A stretch of DNA of 64,000 nt from Anaerolineae bacterium (GTDB taxonomy: Bacteria; Chloroflexota; Anaerolineae; Aggregatilineales; Ch27), in the NCBI GenBank assembly GCA_013178165.1, contig JABLXG010000003.1, positions 165,711 through 229,710 on the forward strand, read 5' to 3'. Below the pieces are notes generated by a model. The model was given only the letters and a program-made list of their open reading frames with translations. It made no database searches and was not told the DNA's origin. Numbering within the stretch: position 1 is the stretch's first letter; every line of letters starts with the position of its first letter. Shown here one piece after another: positions 44,011-51,531 of the stretch. The position numbers and the translations under genes are program-made.

Positions 44011-44079
44011 GTCATCCGGGCTAAGCGCCGGAAAATGAGTCTATCGTGATATGATCGATCTGAACGCAGGCGAGATCGG

Positions 44080-44346
44080 GTGAGGTTTTTTCGGTTGGAC
44101 ATATCCCATGCCAGGGATCGAATCCGGGAGTTCATCACACTGACGTTGATCGGAGACCCGGATTACCCCCTGGCCGATGATGAATTGCTGGTCGGCAGCG
44201 GCCTGCTGGACGATGCGGCGCGAGAAGAGCTGGCCGGGTTCCTGGCGGAAACGTTCGGGATCGCCCTCGAAGATGACGATCTGAGCACAGAAAACATCGA
44301 CACCGTCGAGGCGCTTGTGACCCTGTTGCGGGATCATCTGGTCTAG
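44080..44346 (+). CDS. Acyl-carrier-protein-like protein without the phosphopantetheine serine
   Basis: The 88-residue acidic helical protein has the length and helix pattern of acyl/peptidyl carrier proteins (helix 1 ISHARDRIREFITLTL; then LLVGSGLLDDAAREELAGFLAETFGI; end ENIDTVEALVTLLRDHLV). Where carrier proteins have GLLDSL or GxDSL, this one reads GLLDDA, so the serine that takes 4'-phosphopantetheine is replaced by D45. It can therefore not be primed in the usual way. The start is GTG at 44080. It is just after plsY's terminator and its stop overlaps the convergent glycosyltransferase stop by four bases. Confidence 0.6.
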   Translation: MRFFRLDISHARDRIREFITLTLIGDPDYPLADDELLVGSGLLDDAAREELAGFLAETFGIALEDDDLSTENIDTVEALVTLLRDHLV

Positions 44347-45350
44347 CGATGGTCGGCGCGGCGGATCATCCAGCGCCATACCCCGTACCAGAAGCCCGTT
44401 CCCCAGGCCAGATGCAGGACCAGAAAAGCTACCAGGATGCCTGGCAGCAGGCGCCAGCCGCGCCGGGCGGCCTGACGCAGGCTGAACACAGCCGCCAGCA
44501 GCAGGTACAGGCCCACCGCCACAACGTAGGCTGCCCGCCAGAAACCGCCGGCCATCTGCAACACCGTCCCGACCACCAGCCCGGCCACCAGCAACGGCGC
44601 CGCCAGCTGGCGCGGGCGGAGCGAGCGGGGATGCTGCCTGAGCATCCGGGCTTTCCAGTACCCGTAGCGGAAGTATTGCCTCCCCAGCGCGATCAGGCAG
44701 GGGCGCACATAGTAGGTCATCCAGATCTCCGGCGAGTAGACGATGCGCCCGCCGCTGGCCCGTAGACGGTAGTTCAGCTCGTAGTCTTCGTTGGTCAGGT
44801 AGACCTCGTCAAAACCACCCAGCGCCAGCAGGCGCTCCCGCCGGTAGAAGCCATAGGGGACGGTATCGGCCTCTCCGGCTACCGGGCCGCGCCAGCGCCC
44901 CGGCCCAACCCCAAAGCGTGACTCCATCGCCGCGGCGATGGCCTGCCCGATCCAGCCTTCCCCGGCGTATTCCCAGCACCCACCTACATTATCCGCCCCG
45001 CTTTCCGCCATGATCTGCACACAGCGGCGGAGATAATCCGGGGCGGCGATGGTATGACCGTCCATGCGGGCGATCAGCGGGTAGCGGGCCGCCCGGATGC
45101 CCAGGTTGAGCGCAATGGGGATGATCCGCCGGGGATTATCGACCAGCCGGACACGCGGATCGCGGGCGGCAATCCCGGCGACAATCTCCCTCGTGCCATC
45201 ATCACTCTGGCCGTCAACGACAATGACTTCAAGCCGGTCAGGCGGGTAATCCTGGGCCAGCATCGCGCCCAGGCTGCGAGCAATGAAAGCCGCCTCGTTG
45301 CGGACGGGCATCACGACGGAGATAAAGGGCCAATCAGGGATGGAAGACAT
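44343..45350 (-). CDS. Family 2 glycosyltransferase, membrane-anchored (ExoA-like)
   Basis: The 335-residue enzyme has a GT-A domain with SVVMPVRNEAAFIARSL, IVVDGQSDDGT, LIARMDGHTIAAPDYL (the metal-binding DxD position reads MDG) and a catalytic-loop NEDYELNYRLRASGG, then two C-terminal membrane spans. The pattern resembles ExoA-type enzymes that extend exopolysaccharide repeats on a lipid carrier. Donor and acceptor are unknown. It is a single gene with tRNA genes behind its promoter region and no other polysaccharide genes next to it. Confidence 0.87.
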   Translation of the reverse strand: MSSIPDWPFISVVMPVRNEAAFIARSLGAMLAQDYPPDRLEVIVVDGQSDDGTREIVAGIAARDPRVRLVDNPRRIIPIALNLGIRAARYPLIARMDGHTIAAPDYLRRCVQIMAESGADNVGGCWEYAGEGWIGQAIAAAMESRFGVGPGRWRGPVAGEADTVPYGFYRRERLLALGGFDEVYLTNEDYELNYRLRASGGRIVYSPEIWMTYYVRPCLIALGRQYFRYGYWKARMLRQHPRSLRPRQLAAPLLVAGLVVGTVLQMAGGFWRAAYVVAVGLYLLLAAVFSLRQAARRGWRLLPGILVAFLVLHLAWGTGFWYGVWRWMIRRADHR

Positions 45351-45456
45351 AGGAGCTATCCTGCTACGCTGCTTTCGATCCGGGATCGACTATTGCTGAA
45401 ACGGCGGCGCTGCGCAAACAGGATAAAACCAGCCCTGACAACGGTCAAGATCGGTA

Positions 45457-45485
45457 TTGTCAAATCAGGATGGCGGTGCTATTAT
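45457..45485 (+). promoter_or_regulatory. Promoter of tRNA-CAT
   Basis: TTGTCA (45457-45462) and TATTAT (45480-45485) are 17 bases apart, with an overlapping TATAAT at 45483-45488. The tRNA begins 25 bases after the first -10. Confidence 0.65.
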
Positions 45486-45509
45486 AATTCACACCAAAAC
45501 AGGTAATCT

Positions 45510-45582
45510 GGCGATGTAGCTCAATTGGCAGAGCGGGGGACTCATAAGCCCTAGGTTACAGGTTCAAGTCCTGTCGTCGCCA
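45510..45582 (+). tRNA. tRNA with CAT anticodon (probably elongator Met)
   Basis: The 73-base gene folds as a cloverleaf. Acceptor GGCGATG pairs with CGTCGCC, the D stem is GCTC/GAGC, the T stem ACAGG/CCTGT encloses TTCAAGT, and the discriminator is A. The anticodon loop CTCATAA gives CAT. The anticodon stem has four pairs (one G-T) plus an A-G opposition next to the loop. A CAT anticodon can also belong to lysidine-modified tRNA-Ile, which sequence inspection cannot exclude. Confidence 0.93.
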
Positions 45583-45585
45583 CAG

Positions 45586-45609
45586 ACCCTCCCTCCCGGG
45601 AGGGTTTTT
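45586..45609 (+). terminator. Terminator of tRNA-CAT
   Basis: ACCCTCCC pairs with GGGAGGGT around TCCC and is followed by TTTTT, three bases after the mature tRNA end. Confidence 0.88.
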
Positions 45610-45737
45610 AGTCCCCCTGTGACTCCGAATCTTGCCTGTGCTGGCAGCCATTGTCAGCGATCGACCTGCCAGCCGGGCGGGAAAAACCAGGGCTGCCTAC
45701 CGATCGACTGCGCCTGCCCCTGAGCTTCTGCGCTGGC

Positions 45738-45766
45738 TTGCCAAAAAACCGGCCCCGGCATATGCT
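45738..45766 (+). promoter_or_regulatory. Promoter of the Ser/Thr kinase
   Basis: TTGCCA (45738-45743) and TATGCT (45761-45766) are 17 bases apart, 37 bases before the ATG. Confidence 0.6.
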
Positions 45767-45803
45767 CGCTTGAGACAGAACGACGACCGGAACGGTAGCG
45801 ACA

Positions 45804-46895
45804 ATGGTTTTCAGGCGCGCGGCCACTATTCTCGAGCCAGGGCAGGTCTGGCAGGGTTACCAGATCCAGCGTCTGCTCGGCAGGGGCACCCTGACCGAAG
45901 TCTACCGGGCTTTTTCCCCTGCCCTGAACGCCGCTGTTGCCCTCAAGATTCTGACGTTCCGGCCTACCGACGAGGATAAGGCGGCTGCCCTGCAGCAACG
46001 TTTTTTCCAGGCGCTGCCCGCCTGCGCTGCCCTGGATCACCCCGGCATTGCCCGCGTGTATGACTATGGCCAGGCGGAACAGCATTACTACATCGCTTCC
46101 CAGTTGATCGAGGGCAAGACCCTGCTCGACGTGCTCTCCGAGCGCCGGAGCGGTCTACCACAGGCGCGGGCACTGACGATCTTCCGCCAGGTGGCTGAAG
46201 CAGTCGCTTATGCCCACAGCCGGGGGGTGGCCCACCAGGACATCCGCCCCGGCAATATCCTGCTGGCCGGGCCAGAGACGCCGGTCGTGGTCGATTTTGG
46301 CTTGCTCCGCGTGGCCACCGGCGACGCCCAGACCACCGCCGAGTTTAGCCCGCGCGCGCCGCTCTACATGTCGCCGGAACAGGCCAGTGGGGCAGAAGTT
46401 ACGCCCCAGGCTGATATCTACTCGCTTGGCATTCTGCTCTATGAAATGCTCACCGGCGACGTACCTTTTCGCGGCAGCACGCCGGTGCAAATCCTGCTCC
46501 AGCACCTGCAGCGCGATCCACGCCCACCCAGCGAACTGGTGCCCGATCTCGATCCCCGCGTGGAGGCGGCTATTCTGCGGGCTATGGCCAAGAACCCGGC
46601 GGATCGTTTCAGTTCGCCGCTGGACATGGTGGCCGCCCTTGAGGAGCCGGCGCAAAACCTGGACTACGAGACCATCTCGCTAACCAGACAGGACATTCAG
46701 CAGGTACGGGAGCACTTCCGCCAGGTCAAATCTGCCCCGCCCCAGCCCGCCCCCAGGCCGGACAGCGTGCCTGAAATGCCCCCGGCAGCCGGAGAACCGG
46801 ATAAGGTACGCTGGTGGATATGGGTGTGGGTCGTTTTGGCGCTGCTGATCGTGCTGGCGCTGGGCGCACTGGTGATCAGCCAGCTCGGCGGGTGA
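45804..46895 (+). CDS. Membrane-anchored Ser/Thr protein kinase
   Basis: The 363-residue Hanks-type kinase has the glycine loop LLGRGTLTEVYRAF, ATP-binding K48 in VALKIL, the catalytic loop HQDIRPGNILL (H144-Q-D146), metal-binding DFG at 164-166, YMSPEQASG and the activation segment that follows. A Pro-rich linker (PPQPAPRPDSVPEMPP) leads to one C-terminal span near 335-358 with almost nothing outside, so it has no PASTA-type sensor. The catalytic arginine of HRD is Q, making it a non-RD kinase. No clear ribosome site precedes the ATG, and a leaderless-like short UTR is possible. Confidence 0.9.
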   Translation: MVFRRAATILEPGQVWQGYQIQRLLGRGTLTEVYRAFSPALNAAVALKILTFRPTDEDKAAALQQRFFQALPACAALDHPGIARVYDYGQAEQHYYIASQLIEGKTLLDVLSERRSGLPQARALTIFRQVAEAVAYAHSRGVAHQDIRPGNILLAGPETPVVVDFGLLRVATGDAQTTAEFSPRAPLYMSPEQASGAEVTPQADIYSLGILLYEMLTGDVPFRGSTPVQILLQHLQRDPRPPSELVPDLDPRVEAAILRAMAKNPADRFSSPLDMVAALEEPAQNLDYETISLTRQDIQQVREHFRQVKSAPPQPAPRPDSVPEMPPAAGEPDKVRWWIWVWVVLALLIVLALGALVISQLGG

Positions 46896-46910
46896 CGGCT
46901 GGCGTTACGC

Positions 46911-47351
46911 TCAGAAGGGGGGATCGCTGTCGAAGAACAGCGCCCACCAAAGCCGCCAGTTTTCGACAATCGGTTCCTCTTCCGGGAACAGCGCCTCCGG
47001 CGGGAGCGGGGTAGGCGTAGCTGTGGGCAGCGGCTTAGACGCCGGGACAGGGATCACCAGCACTTCATTCGGCTGAACCATTTTGCCTTCGGAGCGCGCC
47101 CAGGAGACCACATACTCGTCGCTACGGGCGTAGTCGCGCTCCTGGATCAGGGCTGCCTGTTCCGCCTCCAAAGTGGCGATCTCCATCTCCAGCGCCTGCC
47201 GGTCGCGCTGGATACGTTGCCCGGCAGCAATACGGCTGCTGAAGTTGATCGCCAGCAACAGGCCGATCGCCAGGATGGAGGCAAAGAGAATTTGCATCCC
47301 TGAAAGCGGTTTGCTGGCGCTACGGTTTTGATCGCGGGGAGATCGGCTCAT
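46911..47351 (-). CDS. Septum formation initiator (FtsB/DivIC-like)
   Basis: The 146-residue bitopic protein has a short basic cytoplasmic end, one span (MQILFASILAIGLLLAINF), a coiled coil (RIQRDRQALEMEIATLEAEQAALIQ) and then RSDEYVVSWARSEGKMVQPNEVLVI, the consensus of FtsB/DivIC proteins that bridge FtsL and the divisome. A Thr/Pro linker and a tail ending in WWALFFDSDPPF follow, longer than in most members. The ATG at 47351 was chosen; the frame continues upstream only into the tRNA-Leu gene. It is transcribed after that tRNA's terminator. Confidence 0.87.
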   Translation of the reverse strand: MSRSPRDQNRSASKPLSGMQILFASILAIGLLLAINFSSRIAAGQRIQRDRQALEMEIATLEAEQAALIQERDYARSDEYVVSWARSEGKMVQPNEVLVIPVPASKPLPTATPTPLPPEALFPEEEPIVENWRLWWALFFDSDPPF

Positions 47352-47410
47352 GCCCTTATCATAGCGGCAAGCGAGGGGTTCTGCCAGCGTAGTGCAGGTG
47401 GGGCCATCAA

Positions 47411-47435
47411 CAAAAACACCCGCCTGCGGGCGGGT
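47411..47435 (-). terminator. Terminator of tRNA-Leu
   Basis: On the minus strand ACCCGCC pairs with GGCGGGT around CGCA and is followed by GTTTTTG, nine bases after the mature tRNA end. Confidence 0.85.
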
Positions 47436-47443
47436 ATTCGCTG

Positions 47444-47527
47444 TGCCGAAGGTGGGATTCGAACCCACACTCCCTAATGGGAACTACGCCCTGAACGTAG
47501 CGCGTCTGCCAATTCCGCCACTTCGGC
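47444..47527 (-). tRNA. tRNA-Leu (CAG)
   Basis: The 84-base minus-strand gene has acceptor GCCGAAG/CTTCGGC, an anticodon stem CTACG/CGTAG with loop TTCAGGG (anticodon CAG), a long variable arm (TTCCCATTAGGGA), T loop TTCGAAT and discriminator A. The long variable arm fits leucine. Confidence 0.95.
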
Positions 47528-47539
47528 TTACTGACCAGG

Positions 47540-47568
47540 ATTCTAGACGCCGGGGCAAAGAATGTCAA
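47540..47568 (-). promoter_or_regulatory. Strong promoter of tRNA-Leu
   Basis: On the minus strand a perfect TTGACA (47563-47568) and TAGAAT (47540-47545) are 17 bases apart; the tRNA begins 12 bases later. Confidence 0.85.
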
Positions 47569-47651
47569 GAGTTGTTTCGATGCGGGTGCAGGTGAGACCT
47601 GCTGGCCACGCTACAGGGTGACCAGGAAGCCAGCTGTCAATCACGCGGCCA

Positions 47652-47680
47652 TTGGCCGTTCGGCGTAGGCCGGCTATCAT
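47652..47680 (+). promoter_or_regulatory. Promoter of the PHP gene
   Basis: TTGGCC (47652-47657) and TATCAT (47675-47680) are 17 bases apart, 36 bases before the ATG. Confidence 0.55.
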
Positions 47681-47716
47681 AACCCCGGCGAAGAGTCACG
47701 CGGAAGGCTGGCTACG

Positions 47717-48814
47717 ATGGTCGAAGTGGTTGGCAATCTGCATCTGCATACTGTGTATTCTGATGGAGCGCTGCCTCATGCGGTGATTGCGGCTGCCGCT
47801 GCGCGGGCCGGGCTGGATTTCCTGGTAGTGACCGATCACAACGTCCGGGCGCAGGGGCTGGAGGGCCTGTACCGGACCCCGGATGGGCGGCAGGTGCTCC
47901 TGCTGACAGGAGAAGAAGTGCACGATATGCTGCGCGAGCCGCAGCGCAACCACCTGCTGGTCTATGGCGCCGGGAGAGAAATGGCGCCCGCCGCTCAGGG
48001 CCAGCCGCCCCAGCGCCTGCTGGACGCTGTACGGGAGGCTGGCGGAATATCCTTCCTGGCCCATCCGGTGGAGGTGGCCGTACCCTGGGCCGGGGAAGGC
48101 GAATACGGTTGGGACGATCTGGATGTGACTGGCTTCACCGGGATCGAGCTGTGGAACACCATGTCCTCCGTCAAAATGATGCTACCTGATCCGGTGCGCG
48201 GTATTTTTGCCCTGTTCTTTCCGGATCTGGTGATGGTTGGCCCGCCGCTGCAGACGCTCCGGCTGTGGGACGATCTGTTGCGGCAGGGGCGGCCAGTGGT
48301 GGCGATCGGCAACGCTGACGCGCACGGGGGGGTCTACCGCTTCGGCCCGCTGCGCAAGGTGATCTACCCGTACGAGTTTCTGTTCCGCTGCGTCAACACC
48401 CACGTGCTGCTGGATGCCCCTCTTTCCGGTGATCCGCTGGCTGACGGCCCGATGATCTATCGGGCGCTGGCGCAGGGGCACGCTTTTGTGGGGTATGGCC
48501 TGCCCGGCAATCCGCGTGGCTTCCGTTTTGAAGCCTGGCTGGGTGATAACGTTACGGCGATCATGGGCGATACAACGCCGCTGGCAGGCGGCCAGCGGCT
48601 CCGGATCGCGGCGCCCGCCCCGGCCCGCCTGAAGCTGCTGCGTGACGGCGTCAGCGTCGCCGAAGCTAAGGGGCAGGAGCTGGTCTACCATCCGACGCAG
48701 CCCGGCATCTACCGGGCAGAAGCCTGGAAGCGCTACCGGGGGCGTGAGCGTGGCTGGATCTTCAGCAACCCGATCACCTTGACCGGCCCGGCAGATCGTA
48801 TTGGAAATACGTAA
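47717..48814 (+). CDS. PHP-domain metal-dependent phosphoesterase
   Basis: The 365-residue protein has the PHP metal ligands: NLHLHTVYSDGALPH near residue 7, FLVVTDHNV, a glutamate in LLTGEEVHD, FLAHPVE, and the late AIGNADAHGG. PHP proteins hydrolyse phosphoesters such as nucleotide or histidinol phosphates. About 120 C-terminal residues form a beta-rich domain (GQRLRIAAPAPARLKLLRDG, then IFSNPITLTG) seen in PHP proteins that act on surface or DNA-related substrates. The ATG is 36 bases after the promoter. Substrate unknown. Confidence 0.87.
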   Translation: MVEVVGNLHLHTVYSDGALPHAVIAAAAARAGLDFLVVTDHNVRAQGLEGLYRTPDGRQVLLLTGEEVHDMLREPQRNHLLVYGAGREMAPAAQGQPPQRLLDAVREAGGISFLAHPVEVAVPWAGEGEYGWDDLDVTGFTGIELWNTMSSVKMMLPDPVRGIFALFFPDLVMVGPPLQTLRLWDDLLRQGRPVVAIGNADAHGGVYRFGPLRKVIYPYEFLFRCVNTHVLLDAPLSGDPLADGPMIYRALAQGHAFVGYGLPGNPRGFRFEAWLGDNVTAIMGDTTPLAGGQRLRIAAPAPARLKLLRDGVSVAEAKGQELVYHPTQPGIYRAEAWKRYRGRERGWIFSNPITLTGPADRIGNT

Positions 48815-48950
48815 GAATCCCCCTGGCCTGTTCCGGCCTGCTGGCTGACTCATGGTATGATGAACCGGAAGATAGCAGCGGCCCGCTGGTCCGGTCCGTA
48901 TGGTCGCTATTTGCGCGTGCCCCCTCGCTTTTTCTGGATGGAGAGTGCCT

Positions 48951-50192
48951 ATGTCGCCATTTCTGCAGCTTGCGCTGGCCCTGGTGGTGATCATCCTGGC
49001 GGCCAAAACAGGCGGGTATATCAGCTATCGGCTGGGGCAACCTGCTGTGCTCGGCGGATTGCTAGTTGGCGTCCTGTTGGGGCCATCGCTGTTGGACTTC
49101 TTTCACCTCCCCATCTTCACAGCTGAAGCGCATGTTGGCGAAACCATCACAGAAATGGCGGAACTGGGTGTGCTGCTGCTGATGTTCATCGCCGGGCTGG
49201 ACCTGCGCCTGTCCGATTTGATCAAGTCGGGCAAAGTCTCCGCCCTGGCGGGGACGCTGGGCGTGGTGACGCCGGTGTTGCTGGGAACGCTGACCGGCCT
49301 GCTGTTTGACATGACACTGGTATCTTCAATCTTTCTGGGCCTGATTCTGGCTGCCACCAGTGTGAGTATTTCCGCCCAGACGCTGATGGAACTGAGCGCG
49401 TTGCGCAGCCGGGTTGGCATCAGTATGCTTGGCGCAGCGGTATTTGATGACGTGCTGGTCGTGCTGGGGCTATCGATCTTCCTGGCGCTGATCGGCGATA
49501 CGGGCGCGGCAGGGCTTGGCGCGGTAGCGCTCGTCCTGCTGCAGATGGTGGGCTATCTGGTGATTGCGACTGTCGTCGGGTTTTACCTGTTACCCGATCG
49601 ACTGGCCCGGCGCGTGGAGCGCCTGCCGGTCAGCCAGAGTCTGCTCTCCTTCGCTTTTGTAACCATGCTGCTGTACGCCTGGGCAGCGGAAGCCCTGGGC
49701 GGCATGGCGGCCATCAGCGGCGCGTTCCTGGCCGGTTTGATCTTTGCCCGCAGCCCCCAGAAGGAACGCATTGAGACAGGCGTGATGGCCCTGGCTTACG
49801 GGTTGTTTGTCCCGATCTTCTTTGTCAACATCGGCCTGAGCGCTAATGCCCGTGAACTGATCGGCGGTAGTATGGCGCTGATGTTGGCCATGACGGTTGT
49901 CGCCATCCTCAGTAAGATCATCGGCGCGGGTCTCGGCGGGCGGCTGGGCGGGCTGACCAGCCGCGAGGCGCTCCAGTTGGGCGTCGGGATGATGTCGCGC
50001 GGCGAAGTGGGCTTGATCGTCGTCTCGGTGGGGGTGAGCAATGGGCTGGTTTCCACAGATGTCTTCGCGGCGGTTGTTGGCGTGGTGATCCTGACCACAC
50101 TGTTGACGCCGCCGCTGTTGCGCTTGCTGTTCGCCCGGAACAAACCAAGCGAAGTCGCTGCTCAGAAGGTAAGCCCAGGAGAAGTGTCATGA
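48951..50192 (+). CDS. CPA2-family cation:proton antiporter
   Basis: The 413-residue membrane protein has about 12 spans. It opens with LALALVVIILAAKTGGYISYRLGQPAVLGG, and has the family's LGVLLLMFIAGLDL, a charged span with AAVFDDVLVVLG (the ion-binding DD-type aspartates) and MMSRGEVGLIVVSVG near the end. It exchanges a cation (K+ or Na+) for protons. There is no C-terminal TrkA/RCK domain; instead a PII-like protein is translationally coupled (ATGA overlap). The ATG at 48951 has GGAGAG six bases upstream. Confidence 0.92.
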   Translation: MSPFLQLALALVVIILAAKTGGYISYRLGQPAVLGGLLVGVLLGPSLLDFFHLPIFTAEAHVGETITEMAELGVLLLMFIAGLDLRLSDLIKSGKVSALAGTLGVVTPVLLGTLTGLLFDMTLVSSIFLGLILAATSVSISAQTLMELSALRSRVGISMLGAAVFDDVLVVLGLSIFLALIGDTGAAGLGAVALVLLQMVGYLVIATVVGFYLLPDRLARRVERLPVSQSLLSFAFVTMLLYAWAAEALGGMAAISGAFLAGLIFARSPQKERIETGVMALAYGLFVPIFFVNIGLSANARELIGGSMALMLAMTVVAILSKIIGAGLGGRLGGLTSREALQLGVGMMSRGEVGLIVVSVGVSNGLVSTDVFAAVVGVVILTTLLTPPLLRLLFARNKPSEVAAQKVSPGEVS

Positions 50193-50584
50193 AACGGATG
50201 GTCCTCTTGATTCTGACTGACCCGGACCTGTGCATGGAGATCATGGAAGCCTGGGACAGCGCGGGTGCGCCGGGCATTACCATGCTGGAAAGCGCCGGTC
50301 TGAATACGCTCCGGGAGTCTATTGGTGGCCGCGATGACCTGCCGCTGATGCCCAGCCTGGCCGAACTCCTGCGTACCCAGGAGGTGCATAACCGCACGAT
50401 CTTCTCGGTGGTCGATGACGAAGCTCAGGCGCAGAGTCTGCTTCAGGCTACAGAACAGGTCTTTGCCCGCTTTGAAGCGGAAAAACAGAACGTCAGCGCG
50501 GTCATGTTTGAACTCCCGGTAGAGGCAAGCCACACCTTCACCACATCGCGGGCCAAGGCGCGGGCTAGGCGCCTGAAACAATAG
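50189..50584 (+). CDS. PII-like signalling protein
   Basis: The 131-residue protein has a ferredoxin-like PII fold pattern: MKRMVLLILTDPDLCMEIMEAWDSAG then APGITMLES (the GxTxxxxxG-type turn), and a second half starting TIFSVVDDEAQAQSLLQATEQ, with a basic tail. The classical uridylylation tyrosine and the long T-loop consensus are not present. Its start overlaps the antiporter stop by four bases, so the two products are made together. It probably senses a nucleotide and gates the antiporter, as PII-like proteins do for other transporters; this is inferred. Confidence 0.78.
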   Translation: MKRMVLLILTDPDLCMEIMEAWDSAGAPGITMLESAGLNTLRESIGGRDDLPLMPSLAELLRTQEVHNRTIFSVVDDEAQAQSLLQATEQVFARFEAEKQNVSAVMFELPVEASHTFTTSRAKARARRLKQ

Positions 50585-50713
50585 CGCATCCCCGGCGGAG
50601 ATTCCCAGCCGACCGTGTTGAGCAGACATCATGATGCCGGGGAAGACACGCCGCAGCGGTAACCCTCCACCCTGTCAGATCAGGCGTGCCACGCCAGTAC
50701 AGGAGGAAACCGG

Positions 50714-51493
50714 ATGTCCAGACCTCGCGTGGTGGTGCACAATATCGCCTCCGCCGACGGCAGGTTGACGCTGGCCCCGGATGTGCTGCTGCTGGGCGGC
50801 GATGAACGCTGGCGGGCGGTGGATGACGGCAATTCCAGCGTGGGAGACTGGCTGCGCGCCCACCACGCGCCGGGGGCCATCCTGGAAGGCAGCGGATCGT
50901 TCCTGCCAGAGGGCGCGGAGCCAGAATCACTGCCGCCCTTCAACAGCGATCCGGCGCCCCTGTACGAGGATTATCTGCCACAGGCCATCATCGGGCGGGT
51001 TGGACATCGCGGCTGGTTCTGCGCTGTGGATGGGCGCGGGCGGGTGCGCTGGGGAGTCAAAGACGGCGCGACCTTCGGCCCGGCCTGGGCCGGCTGGTAC
51101 GCACTCAGTATTGTTCACCGGGCCACCCCGCCCGAATATCTGGCCTATCTGCAGCGGGAGGAAGTCCCCTATCTGGTAGCCGGGTCGGGGCCGCAGGTCG
51201 ACCTAGCGATGGCGCTGGAAAAGCTCGGTGGGAAGCTAAGGGTCGCGTGCGTGCTTTCCACCGGCGGTGGAAAGCTCAACGGGGCGCTGCTCCGCGCCGG
51301 GCTGGTAGACGAGATCAACATCGAATACTGCCCGGCGATCATCGGCGGGGTCGGAACGCCCGCCCTGTTTGATGCGCCGCCGCTGCAGGCGGGGGAATGG
51401 CCAACCCGGCTGCGCCTGCTCAACGCTGAGGTGCGGGATGGCGGGCGAGTCTGGCTGCGCTACGCCGTAGAAGAAACCCCAGGCGGGGTGTAG
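50714..51493 (+). CDS. RibD C-terminal-domain (dihydrofolate-reductase-like) reductase
   Basis: The 259-residue protein has the RibD_C pattern: VVVHNIASADGRLTL at the start, LVAGSGPQVDLAMALEKL, and GGGKLNGALLRAGLVDEINIEYCPAIIGGVGTPALFD near the end. The family reduces a pyrimidine ribitol intermediate of riboflavin synthesis or related substrates with NADPH; free-standing copies such as this have often diverged. No rib genes are nearby. AGGAGG lies seven bases before the ATG. It may be part of the antiporter unit, being 129 bases after it. Confidence 0.85.
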   Translation: MSRPRVVVHNIASADGRLTLAPDVLLLGGDERWRAVDDGNSSVGDWLRAHHAPGAILEGSGSFLPEGAEPESLPPFNSDPAPLYEDYLPQAIIGRVGHRGWFCAVDGRGRVRWGVKDGATFGPAWAGWYALSIVHRATPPEYLAYLQREEVPYLVAGSGPQVDLAMALEKLGGKLRVACVLSTGGGKLNGALLRAGLVDEINIEYCPAIIGGVGTPALFDAPPLQAGEWPTRLRLLNAEVRDGGRVWLRYAVEETPGGV

Positions 51494-51531
51494 CCAGGTT
51501 CACGCCCCGCACGGGTGGCTTTTCGGCCTGC

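Noticed and set aside
47352-47468. Longer FtsB-like protein starting at 47468
   Set aside because: The extra 39 residues would be encoded by the tRNA-Leu gene and its terminator, and the conserved part starts after 47351.
51491-51524. Terminator between the RibD-like and glycosyltransferase genes
   Set aside because: The outer stem AGCCA/TGGCT is only five pairs and the inner stem leaves a two-base loop, so the TTTT tail alone was not enough.
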